This document shows positions 8,675-16,186 of a stretch of DNA of 64,000 nucleotides, one piece after another (position 1 is the stretch's first letter; every line of letters begins with the position of its first letter). The notes beneath the pieces were generated by a model. That model was not told the DNA's origin. It worked only from the letters and a program-made list of their open reading frames with translations, and did not search any database. This DNA is from Oscillospiraceae bacterium (GTDB taxonomy: Bacteria; Bacillota; Clostridia; Oscillospirales; Ruminococcaceae). A program made the position numbers and the translations under genes. The stretch is taken from assembly GCA_018380115.1 (NCBI GenBank), contig JAGZUF010000010.1:20830-84829 (forward strand), written 5' to 3'.

Positions 8675-10372
8675 TCATGCCTTTTGGGAAGATGCCTTTT
8701 CTGAAAATTTTTCCTCCAGCCAGCGCGCGGCGCCGAAGGCGGCAAAGGCCATCATGGGCGCGGCGGCGGGCGACATGTACATCAGGGAGGCGGGCTCCAG
8801 CTTGATGGACACGGCGAACAGGTATGCCAGCGCCGCCATGCGCAGAAGCCCTGTCAAGCACATACCCAGCATCAGCACACACCCGGCCATGTCTGCGGGC
8901 GGCGCCTTTCTGCGCACACCCCGCACGCACTGCGGCACATAGCGGCACAGCCACAGCGCGGCAAGCACAAGCATCGGCCACAAAAGCACCCGCATGCACC
9001 ATGTCACTGCGTCCAATGCCTGATAGGCAAGGTGCTGTGCAGGGGTAAAATAGGCGTCGGTGGTGCTGCCGTATTCCGCCATCCATGAGCTGCGGCAGTG
9101 CAGGAAATCTTCCCACACGGTATTCGTCTCAGGGGTGATGACAGAGAGGCCTGCCCGAGGCGAGGTCTGCCGGAACAAAAGAAGCTCTGCGGCCTCATCA
9201 CAGAATTTTTCAAGGCTGGGCAGGATGTACTCCGCCTTCACGGGCGGGAACACGCCGCTGTGTTTTCCGCCCGCAGGCACCCTGCCCGCGTCGCAGGCCG
9301 CGTTCACTTCGTCCGCCACAGCCTGCCAGAAGGCGCGCGCCGTCTCGGGCGTGCTGTATACGCCCGCATTGGCTGCGGCCTCGCGCAGCATCCAGTGAAT
9401 GCCGTTGGCGATGAATTCCGGCTTGTCGGCATAGCCGTAGCGGCTGTACATGCTGCCGTTTTCTATCTTGTCACGGATGCCGGCCAGCGTGGGCGATATC
9501 TCATACAGCGTCTGGCGCGTCTGGTAGGGGATGGGGATGTATCTCTCCTGTGCGCCGGGGTTCACACGCGTCAGCGCGCCCATGGCGTCTGCAAATTCTC
9601 CCTCGGAAAAATCGCTGACGATGAACCGCCCGTAGTATTTATAGTTCATGGCCTTCCACGCAGTCACGCCGCCCGCCCACAGTGCCAGCGGCAGCAAAAG
9701 CAGCGCCAACTTTGCGCGCTTCTGCCCGGCTGTTTTTGAAGTGAACAGAAACACAAGATACACCGCCGCCGCGCACACCACAAAGGGCAGCAGCAGGGCG
9801 TTGTCCTCATGGCACAGCCAGGCGGCGGCCAGGGCTGCACCCGCGGCGATATAGTACGGCGCGGCCTTTTTGGCCGGCTGTGCAAAGCGGCAGAACGCGC
9901 CTGTAAGGCCGGCCAGAGCCAGCAGCACCAGAGAGGGATAGATGTTGTCGCGGTATACGCGCAGGGTGAACTGCGCCCAGCTTGCGGGCAGCCACAGGAC
10001 GGCCAGAAACATAAGCCCGCGCGCGGCATTGGTGCGGAAAAGAGGCTTCACAGCGGCCAGCAGCACAAGGCAGGCTGTGGCATACAACAGCTGGCCGCCC
10101 ACAATGAAGTTCACGTGCAGCACATTCAGAAGGGCCAGCCACAGGGCAAAAAAGCTATGCTTGCCCAGTGTGAGGTAGCTGTATTCCCCCAGCCAGTTCC
10201 CCGCGCGGATGCTGCGCGCCATCTCGAACATCAGCGTGTCGTCAATGGTGGACGCCTGCGGCACCGCCTCAAACAGCTGCTGGCTGCACAAAAGCAGCTT
10301 TACGGCCACAGCCGCCAGTGCCAGCACCCACAGCAGCCTGGCGCTGATATCGCGCTTTGAAGATAGTTTCAT
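8675..10372 (-). CDS. Polytopic GT-C-like glycosyltransferase family membrane protein
   Basis: A 565-residue membrane protein with many hydrophobic segments and basic short loops. After the first membrane segment it carries an acidic motif (ASTIDDTLMFEMARSI) followed by GNWLGEYSYLTLGKHSFFAL. This resembles the Asp-Asp loop of GT-C glycosyltransferases that use polyprenyl-phosphate sugars. The substrate is unknown. Start at 10372 is preferred to 10378 because GGGAGGG then sits nine bases away rather than three. It is a single gene reading against its neighbours, with its own promoter. Confidence 0.6.
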   Translation of the reverse strand: MKLSSKRDISARLLWVLALAAVAVKLLLCSQQLFEAVPQASTIDDTLMFEMARSIRAGNWLGEYSYLTLGKHSFFALWLALLNVLHVNFIVGGQLLYATACLVLLAAVKPLFRTNAARGLMFLAVLWLPASWAQFTLRVYRDNIYPSLVLLALAGLTGAFCRFAQPAKKAAPYYIAAGAALAAAWLCHEDNALLLPFVVCAAAVYLVFLFTSKTAGQKRAKLALLLLPLALWAGGVTAWKAMNYKYYGRFIVSDFSEGEFADAMGALTRVNPGAQERYIPIPYQTRQTLYEISPTLAGIRDKIENGSMYSRYGYADKPEFIANGIHWMLREAAANAGVYSTPETARAFWQAVADEVNAACDAGRVPAGGKHSGVFPPVKAEYILPSLEKFCDEAAELLLFRQTSPRAGLSVITPETNTVWEDFLHCRSSWMAEYGSTTDAYFTPAQHLAYQALDAVTWCMRVLLWPMLVLAALWLCRYVPQCVRGVRRKAPPADMAGCVLMLGMCLTGLLRMAALAYLFAVSIKLEPASLMYMSPAAAPMMAFAAFGAARWLEEKFSEKASSQKA

Positions 10373-10482
10373 CCGCATGGTCCCTCCCCGCGGCGCGGCG
10401 CGCCGTATGGCGCTGCACACCGTGCCTTGCTGCCGCTTCGCGGCCTGACGGCAGCGCGTTTACCCGGGCAACATTTTTTATT

Positions 10483-10512
10483 ATTATACCATCCGGGCCG
10501 CGCCGTGCGCAA
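10483..10512 (-). promoter_or_regulatory. Sigma-A-type promoter for the minus-strand membrane protein
   Basis: On the minus strand TTGCGC, an 18-base spacer and a perfect TATAAT (10488 down to 10483) precede the gene by about 110 bases. The leader between contains a GC-rich inverted repeat around 10430-10460. Confidence 0.55.
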
Positions 10513-10630
10513 CCTTGCTTGGCCGCGGCTTTGCACAGCCGCCCGGCAGGCGGGTGGATATGGAAAGAACGGCGGGTGGAAAAAAGGCCGGCAGGGCGTA
10601 TCATAAGAACCACACCAGAAATATGGAGGG

Positions 10631-11156
10631 ATGATGAACTTGGGAAACAGCCTGTTTCAGGCTGGAAAAGGCGCGGCCTTCCGCAGGAGGCCGTGGCGGA
10701 AAGGCTGGGCGTAAGCAGGCAGATGATTTCAAAATGGGAAACAGGCGGAACGGTGCCGGATATTGCTCAGGCAAAAATGGCGCCGCTGTATGGCATTGCG
10801 ATGGATGGGCTTATCTCTTTTGATGCCGCCTTGAGCGAGCTTCGGCTGGCCATTGAAAAAACGAACGGGTGGGCCGAAAAGGCTGTTGGCTGGACAAGCG
10901 GATGGGGAAAGAGATGCCCCGTTCAGCTTCGCTGCGGGACAGGGGCGAATGTACAAAATTATAGCGCCATGCTGGATGAGCTGCGGCAAAAATACCGCTT
11001 TTCCTCCGGCATTGCACCGGCGGCGCCCTCTGCCGCCGCCGTGCATACCCCGGCCTCCTGCACACGAGCCGCAGCCTGCTACGAGGAACAGGCCGGCATG
11101 CTGGCTTTGAAGGATATTTTATATCAGACATGGAGAAGCAGAAAAAGAGAAAATAG
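10631..11156 (+). pseudogene. XRE-family helix-turn-helix regulator, frameshifted
   Basis: An ATG directly after ATATGGAGGG opens a frame reading MNLGNSLFQA, the usual start of a Clostridia XRE repressor family. Just after it (about 10663) the homologous sequence jumps frame and continues KRRGLPQEAVAERLGVSRQM and ISKWETGGTVPDIAQAKM, a clear HTH_3 domain. One lost base restores the expected QARKRRG junction. The C-terminal part is recognisable (AMLDELRQKY, LALKDILYQTWRSRKR) but is interrupted by an unrelated Ala/Pro-rich stretch at about 11015-11090. I read it as a decayed gene; a sequencing error would explain only the first defect. Confidence 0.65.
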
Positions 11157-11166
11157 GATAACACGC

Positions 11167-11196
11167 GGCGGCTTTTGCAGGCAGCCGCCCTTTTTT
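11167..11196 (+). terminator. Rho-independent terminator
   Basis: GGCGGCT and AGCCGCC form a 7-bp stem around a nine-base loop and are followed by CTTTTTT. It closes the decayed XRE gene. Confidence 0.7.
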
Positions 11197-11239
11197 ACAG
11201 GGCAGGCGGGCAGAAGCGGCGGTGCGCTTGTGTGCGGCC

Positions 11240-11268
11240 TTGCGGCAAAAGGGAAAATGGGATATAAT
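11240..11268 (+). promoter_or_regulatory. Sigma-A-type promoter of the flavoprotein-cmk-plsC-ispH operon
   Basis: TTGCGG, 17 bases, then a perfect TATAAT at 11263-11268, about 58 bases before the GTG start of the flavoprotein gene. Confidence 0.6.
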
Positions 11269-11325
11269 ACAAAATAACTGTGGGTTCGGGCTGTTTCGGC
11301 AGAAAGCGGAAAGGGGGCGTGCGCC

Positions 11326-12630
11326 GTGGCGGACGTTGTCATTATAGGCGCGGGCGCCGCCGGGCTGTTCTGCGCCGGGTGGGCCGTGCGCGCCGGGCAC
11401 CGCGTGACGGTGCTGGAGCATATGCCCTCGCCCGGCAGAAAGCTGCTTATCACCGGCAAGGGGCGCTGCAACTTGACGAACGCCTGCGACGAGCAGGAAT
11501 TTTTGAAGCATGTGCGGCGCAACCCGCGCTTTTTATACTCTGCGCTGGCGGCCTGCCCGCCCGCGCAGGTAATGGCCCTGTTTGAAGACGAGCTGGGTGT
11601 GCCGCTGAAGGTGGAGCGCGGGCGGCGCGTGTTCCCGCAAAGCGATTCCTCGCGGGATATCCTTGCGGCACTTCTGCGCTTTGCCGGAGGCGCGCGCATT
11701 GTGTACGACGGCGCACAGGCGCTTTTGTTCCGGCAGGAGGGCGGCGGAAAGCGCATATGCGGTGTGCGCGGCCAAAGCGGGCGCGAATACCGCGCCGGGG
11801 CTGTGGTGGTGGCCACGGGCGGCGTGTCGTACCAGGCGACGGGCTCCACAGGCGACGGCTACCGTTTTGCCAAAGCGGCAGGGCACACCGTGGTGCCGCC
11901 CCAGCCAAGCCTTGTGGCGCTGGTGGAGAAGGGCGATGTGGCAAAGCGCATGCAGGGCCTTGCCCTGAAAAACGTGGCCCTCACGCTGTGGGAGGGCGAA
12001 AAGCCTATATTCCGCGAACAGGGCGAGATGCTGTTCACGCATTTCGGCATATCGGGCCCGCTGGTGCTCTCTGCCTCGGCCCATATCCGGGATATGGAAA
12101 AGTACCCGTACCGCGTCACTATCGACTTGAAGCCCGCCCTCAGCGCCGAACAGCTGGAAGCGCGCGTGCTGCGCGACTTTGCCGCCCTTGCCGGCCGGCA
12201 GGCTTCCCATGCACTGGACGGCCTTCTGCCGGCCTCCATGCGCGGGCAGGTGCTGGCCATGTGGGGCGTGCCGCCTGAAAAAAGGGTGAACCAGCTTACG
12301 CGGGCCGAGCGCCGGGCGCTGTGCACGCTTTTGAAAGCCCTGCCTGTCGAGATAAAAGAGAAGGGCAGCCTTGCCCACGCCGTCATCACCAGCGGCGGGG
12401 TGGACACAAGGCAGGTAGACCCCAAAACTATGGAAAGCCGGCTGTGCGCCGGGCTTTACTTCGCGGGCGAGGTGCTGGATGTGGACGCCTATACGGGCGG
12501 CTACAATCTTGGCCTTGCCTTTGCCACGGCCAAGGCCGCGGCCCTGCATATCCCCGTCGGGGCCGAGGCGTGCGGCGGCCCCGCATGCGCCGCGCGCAAG
12601 ACAGCAAACAGAAAAGAGGAAAACACATGA
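11326..12630 (+). CDS. HI0933/YhiN-family FAD-dependent oxidoreductase
   Basis: A 434-residue flavoprotein. The N-terminal dinucleotide fold VVIIGAGAAGLFCAG binds FAD; SPGRKLLITGKGRCNLTN is a signature of the HI0933/YhiN family, and the C-terminus has the second FAD contact GEVLDVDAYTGGYNLG. The physiological substrate of the family is not established. It starts at GTG after AAAGGGGG. Its stop overlaps the cmk start (ATGA), so it is translationally coupled to cytidylate kinase, a pairing common in Clostridia. Confidence 0.88.
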   Translation: MADVVIIGAGAAGLFCAGWAVRAGHRVTVLEHMPSPGRKLLITGKGRCNLTNACDEQEFLKHVRRNPRFLYSALAACPPAQVMALFEDELGVPLKVERGRRVFPQSDSSRDILAALLRFAGGARIVYDGAQALLFRQEGGGKRICGVRGQSGREYRAGAVVVATGGVSYQATGSTGDGYRFAKAAGHTVVPPQPSLVALVEKGDVAKRMQGLALKNVALTLWEGEKPIFREQGEMLFTHFGISGPLVLSASAHIRDMEKYPYRVTIDLKPALSAEQLEARVLRDFAALAGRQASHALDGLLPASMRGQVLAMWGVPPEKRVNQLTRAERRALCTLLKALPVEIKEKGSLAHAVITSGGVDTRQVDPKTMESRLCAGLYFAGEVLDVDAYTGGYNLGLAFATAKAAALHIPVGAEACGGPACAARKTANRKEENT

Positions 12631-13295
12631 TCGCCATTGCCATCGACGGCCCCTCCGGGGCAGGAAAATCCACCCTGGCGCGCCGCCTTGCCAAAGAGCT
12701 GGGCTATGTGTATGTAGACACGGGCGCCATGTTCCGCGCCGTGGGGCTGTATGCGCTGCGGAAGGGTGTGCCCCCAAGGGACGGTGCTGCCGTGCAGGCC
12801 CTGCTGGACGAGATAGACATCCGCCTCTCGTATGAGGACGGCGCACAGCATATCTATTTGAACGGAGAGAATGTCACCGCAGCCGTGCGCGCAGAGGCGG
12901 TGGGCATGGCAGCCTCCGGCGTGTCGGCCTTTCTGCCCGTGCGCGACCACCTGCTTGGGCTGCAGCGCGGCATGGCAGAGACAAACGACGTGGTGATGGA
13001 CGGGCGCGATGTGGGCACGGCTATCCTGCCCGGCGCGCAGGTGAAGATATTCCTCACGGCCTCCAGCGCCGAGCGCGCGCAGCGGCGCTGGAAAGAGCTG
13101 TGCGAAAAGGGAGAAACCGTGAGTTATGCCGCTGTGCTGGCTGACGTGGAAAAGCGTGATTGGGACGATTCCCACCGCAAGGTGCGCCCGCTGAAGAAGG
13201 CGCCGGACGCTGTGCTGGTGGACACCACCGGCCTGTCTGTGGAAGAAGCTTATGCGGCGCTGGCGCAGGCCGTGCGCAAAAAACTGACGCGCTGA
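12627..13295 (+). CDS. cmk: (d)CMP kinase
   Basis: Phosphorylates CMP and dCMP to the diphosphates with ATP. The 222-residue protein begins MIAIAIDGPSGAGKST, with the P-loop at residues 8-16, and contains VVMDGRDVGTAILPGA, the conserved CMP-kinase nucleotide-binding region. The start at 12627 overlaps the preceding stop; the frame is open further upstream but lies within the flavoprotein gene. Confidence 0.94.
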   Translation: MIAIAIDGPSGAGKSTLARRLAKELGYVYVDTGAMFRAVGLYALRKGVPPRDGAAVQALLDEIDIRLSYEDGAQHIYLNGENVTAAVRAEAVGMAASGVSAFLPVRDHLLGLQRGMAETNDVVMDGRDVGTAILPGAQVKIFLTASSAERAQRRWKELCEKGETVSYAAVLADVEKRDWDDSHRKVRPLKKAPDAVLVDTTGLSVEEAYAALAQAVRKKLTR

Positions 13296-13315
13296 GGCGG
13301 AAAGGGGCGGGCATT

Positions 13316-13933
13316 TTGTTTTACTGCATCATTGTGCCGCTGGCGTGGCTGGTGTGGCACATTGCGTTCCGCATCCGCGTCATAGGGCGCGAGCATCTTA
13401 TCAAAGGGCGCGGTTTTGTGCTTGCGCCGAACCATATCTCGGCCATAGACCCGGTGTTCGTGGTGCTGGCGCGGTTTTGGGGCCCGCGCATGATCGTGCT
13501 GGGAAAGCAGGAGCTGTTCGAGGTGAACCCCTTTGTCACATGGTTCCTGCGCCATGTGGGCGTGGTGCCGGTGCACCGCGGCAAGGGCGACACAGCCGTG
13601 GTGCAGCAGGCTGTCCGGCAGGTGCAGGGCGGCCAGGGGGCGCTTATCTTTCCGGAGGGCACGCGCTCGAAGGACGGGCAGCCCGGGCGCCTGAAGTCGG
13701 GTGCGTTCGTCATTGCCAGCGAGGCCGGGGTGGATATGATACCCTGCCGCATCATCTACAAGGGCGGCAGAATGCGCGTGTTTGGGCAGTGCACGGTGGT
13801 GTTCGGCCCGCCTATCCCGGCGGAAAAGCTGGCGCTGGGCGAGGTGCGCAGCGCCGCCAAGCTGCGCGCGTGCAAAGAGCTTCTGCACGCCGAATGGCAG
13901 CGGTTGTATGAGGAAAACAAACAATATGCCTGA
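13316..13933 (+). CDS. plsC: 1-acyl-sn-glycerol-3-phosphate acyltransferase (PlsC family)
   Basis: Acylates lysophosphatidic acid to phosphatidic acid at the membrane. Motif I is NHISAIDP (the H-x4-D catalytic dyad), motif II is around GVVPVHRG and motif III is FPEGTRS. An N-terminal hydrophobic stretch (about 2-18) anchors it. No ATG fits: TTG at 13316 lies eight bases after AAAGGGG and gives 205 residues, a normal PlsC size. The cmk-plsC-ispH order is typical of Firmicutes. Confidence 0.9.
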   Translation: MFYCIIVPLAWLVWHIAFRIRVIGREHLIKGRGFVLAPNHISAIDPVFVVLARFWGPRMIVLGKQELFEVNPFVTWFLRHVGVVPVHRGKGDTAVVQQAVRQVQGGQGALIFPEGTRSKDGQPGRLKSGAFVIASEAGVDMIPCRIIYKGGRMRVFGQCTVVFGPPIPAEKLALGEVRSAAKLRACKELLHAEWQRLYEENKQYA

Positions 13934-13976
13934 GCGCGGGGTAAACAGCAGCCCGCCCGCGCGGAAAGGAAACAGT

Positions 13977-15917
13977 ATGCGCATCATCCGTGCAAAGACA
14001 GCGGGCTTCTGCTTCGGCGTGGCCCGCGCGGTAGACATGACCTATGGCCTTCTGAACGAAGGCGTGCGCGTGGCCACGCTGGGGCCGCTTATCCACAACC
14101 CCCAGTGTGTGGCAGACCTGGAGCGCCGTGGCGCCGTTACCGCGGCCCTGCCGTGCGAGGTGCCCGCGGGGTATGAGGTGGTGATACGCAGCCACGGCGT
14201 GCCGCAGAGCGTATATGACGAGCTGGCGGCCCTGCAAGTGCCCGTGCATGACGCCACCTGCCCCTTTGTGGCCAAAATACACCGCATTGCAGCCCGCGCG
14301 GGCGCCGAGGGAAAAACGCTGTTTGTGGCAGGCAACCGCAGCCACCCAGAGGTGCAGGGCATTGTGGGCCACACAAACGGGCCCGTGCATGTTTTTTCCT
14401 CTTTGGACGAGTTGAAAGCACTCTGCATTCCAGAAAATACTAAAAATGGGATTTTTATGGTTGCTCAAACGACGTTCGAAGTGAAAAAATGGGCCGAATG
14501 TGCAGAGTTTCTGAAAAAACTCTATACAAATGCACTTGTTTTTGATACAATATGTAATGCTACGGAGACGAGGCAGAAAGAGGCAGAGAGCCTTGCGCGC
14601 CGGTGCGATGTGATGGTCGTCATCGGGGGCAGACAATCTTCCAATACGCAGAAGCTCGTCACTGTCGCGGCAAAGCATACAAGGGCCTATACGGTGGAGA
14701 CAGCGGCTGAGCTTCGGCCGGAATGGTTCCTTGGTGCAGATACCGTGGGGGTGACGGCGGGGGCGTCCACGCCGTCGTCTATCATTGAGGAGGTACTGAG
14801 CAGTATGAGCGAGGAAATTCGTGAAGAGGAACTGAGCTTTGAGGAAATGATTGACGCTTCCTTGAAGCCGGTATACAGCGGAAAGGTCGTGAAGGGCATC
14901 GTTACGGCGGTGGGCCCCAGCGAGATTCAGGTGGATATCGGCACGAAGCAGACAGGTTTCGTCAAGCTTGAGGAACTCACTAATGACCCTTCTGCCAAAA
15001 CGGAAGATCTGGTCAAGAAAGGTGACGAGCTCGACCTCATTGTGACGAAAGTGAACGATCAGGAAGGCATTGTCTATCTCTCGAAACGCCGTTTTGACGA
15101 AAACAAGGGCAAGGAGGAAGTGGCCGCCGCCGTGGAAAGCGGCGAAATCATGGACGGCTACGTCACCGAGTCCAATTCCGGTGGGCTTGTGGCTCTGGTG
15201 AAGAATGTGCGCGTGTTTGTGCCGCGCTCGCAGGCCACGCTGCGCCACAGTGAAGATTATACGGCGCTGGTGCACCAGAATGTGCAGCTGCGCATTATTC
15301 AGTGTGAAGGCCGTCATATTGTGGGCTCTATCCGTTCGGTGCTGGCCGAAAAGGCCGACGCTGCGCGCGAAGCCTTCTGGCAGACTGTGGAAGTGGGCAA
15401 AAAGTACACCGGCACGGTGAAGAGCCTAACCAATTACGGCGCCTTTGTGGACATTGGCGGCGTGGACGGCCTTGTGCACATTTCCGAGCTGTCGTGGAAC
15501 CGCATCAAGCACCCCTCCGAAGTGGTGAAGGTGGGCGATGTGATAGAGGTGTATGTGAAAGACCTCGACACCGAGAACAAGAAGGTGTCCCTTGGCTACA
15601 AAAAGGCCGAGGATAACCCCTGGGAGAAATTCAAGGCAGAGTATCCCATTGGCTCTGTGTTCACCGCACCTGTGGTCAGCATCACCAAGTTCGGCGCCTT
15701 TGTGCGCATCCTGCCGGGTATCGACGGCCTTGTGCACATCAGCGAGATTTCGAACGAGCGTGTAGAGAAGGTTTCCGATGTGCTGAGCGTGGGCCAGGAA
15801 GTGAATGTAAAGCTGATTGACGTGGACTATGACAAAAAGCGCATCAGCCTTTCCATGAAAGCCCTGCTGAACGAAGCCCCTGCGGAAGAGGCCGAGGAAG
15901 AAGGCGGCGAGGAGTAA
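13977..15917 (+). CDS. ispH: Fused 4-hydroxy-3-methylbut-2-enyl diphosphate reductase / ribosomal protein S1
   Basis: A 646-residue bifunctional protein. Residues 1-280 are IspH, the last enzyme of the MEP isoprenoid pathway: iron-sulfur ligands Cys12 (GFCFG), Cys95 (ATCPFV) and Cys193 (ICNAT), plus SHPE with the catalytic Glu125. After a short acidic linker come four S1 RNA-binding domains at about 302-372, 390-455, 475-542 and 558-628, ending in an acidic tail. The last two have the canonical NYGAFVDIGGVDGLVHISEL type core. This fusion is known from Clostridia. The start is the ATG after GGAAAGGA. Codon use changes inside the IspH half (see findings). A terminator follows. Confidence 0.93.
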   Translation: MRIIRAKTAGFCFGVARAVDMTYGLLNEGVRVATLGPLIHNPQCVADLERRGAVTAALPCEVPAGYEVVIRSHGVPQSVYDELAALQVPVHDATCPFVAKIHRIAARAGAEGKTLFVAGNRSHPEVQGIVGHTNGPVHVFSSLDELKALCIPENTKNGIFMVAQTTFEVKKWAECAEFLKKLYTNALVFDTICNATETRQKEAESLARRCDVMVVIGGRQSSNTQKLVTVAAKHTRAYTVETAAELRPEWFLGADTVGVTAGASTPSSIIEEVLSSMSEEIREEELSFEEMIDASLKPVYSGKVVKGIVTAVGPSEIQVDIGTKQTGFVKLEELTNDPSAKTEDLVKKGDELDLIVTKVNDQEGIVYLSKRRFDENKGKEEVAAAVESGEIMDGYVTESNSGGLVALVKNVRVFVPRSQATLRHSEDYTALVHQNVQLRIIQCEGRHIVGSIRSVLAEKADAAREAFWQTVEVGKKYTGTVKSLTNYGAFVDIGGVDGLVHISELSWNRIKHPSEVVKVGDVIEVYVKDLDTENKKVSLGYKKAEDNPWEKFKAEYPIGSVFTAPVVSITKFGAFVRILPGIDGLVHISEISNERVEKVSDVLSVGQEVNVKLIDVDYDKKRISLSMKALLNEAPAEEAEEEGGEE

Positions 15918-15953
15918 TTTCCCCGCGCGGCTGTATTTTTGCAGTACAGTATC

Positions 15954-15983
15954 AGGCGTGCCCGGGTTTGGGCACGCCTTTTT
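15954..15983 (+). terminator. Rho-independent terminator after ispH-rpsA
   Basis: AGGCGTGCCC and GGGCACGCCT form a perfect 10-bp stem with a GGGTTT loop, followed by TTTT. Confidence 0.9.
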
Positions 15984-16025
15984 GCTGCCTGAAAGGGCAT
16001 ATGCGCGAAATTTTTGTAAAAGAGT

Positions 16026-16053
16026 TTGCTTTTTTGCAGGGATGCAGTAAGAT
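16026..16053 (+). promoter_or_regulatory. Promoter of secreted protein gene, copy 1
   Basis: TTGCTT, 16 bases, TAAGAT. The same layout with a 17-base spacer occurs before the second secreted protein at 46228-46256, which supports both. Transcription would start shortly before the structured leader. Confidence 0.5.
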
Positions 16054-16085
16054 ATAACCATATTGCGCTGTGCACAGCAGCGCGG

Positions 16086-16186
16086 GGAAAGGGGCCCCTT
16101 TCCTGTTCTCCGGCAATGCCGGAGAAACCGCCTGTCTCACACAGGGGGGAAGCCGGGGCCGAAAACCTGTGAAGGAGAGAAAAGGC
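16086..16186 (+). promoter_or_regulatory. Conserved structured 5' leader, copy 1
   Basis: Three ordered elements stand between promoter and start codon. GGAAAGGGGCCCCTTTCC at 16086-16103 is a perfect palindrome. A 9-bp hairpin TTCTCCGGC/GCCGGAGAA with loop AAT is at 16106-16126. CCTGT (16131-16135) can pair with ACAGG (16141-16145) across CTCAC. A second CCTGT at 16166-16170 touches the ribosome site GAAGGAGAG (16171-16179), so the single ACAGG could pair with either copy. The leader is repeated upstream of the gene at 46387. The structure is inferred from sequence; no ligand or known RNA family was recognised. Confidence 0.55.

Noticed and set aside
13782..13976. Upstream extension of the ispH-rpsA frame
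   Set aside because: The frame is open but overlaps plsC, lacks similarity, and the ATG at 13977 after GGAAAGGA gives the standard IspH N-terminus.
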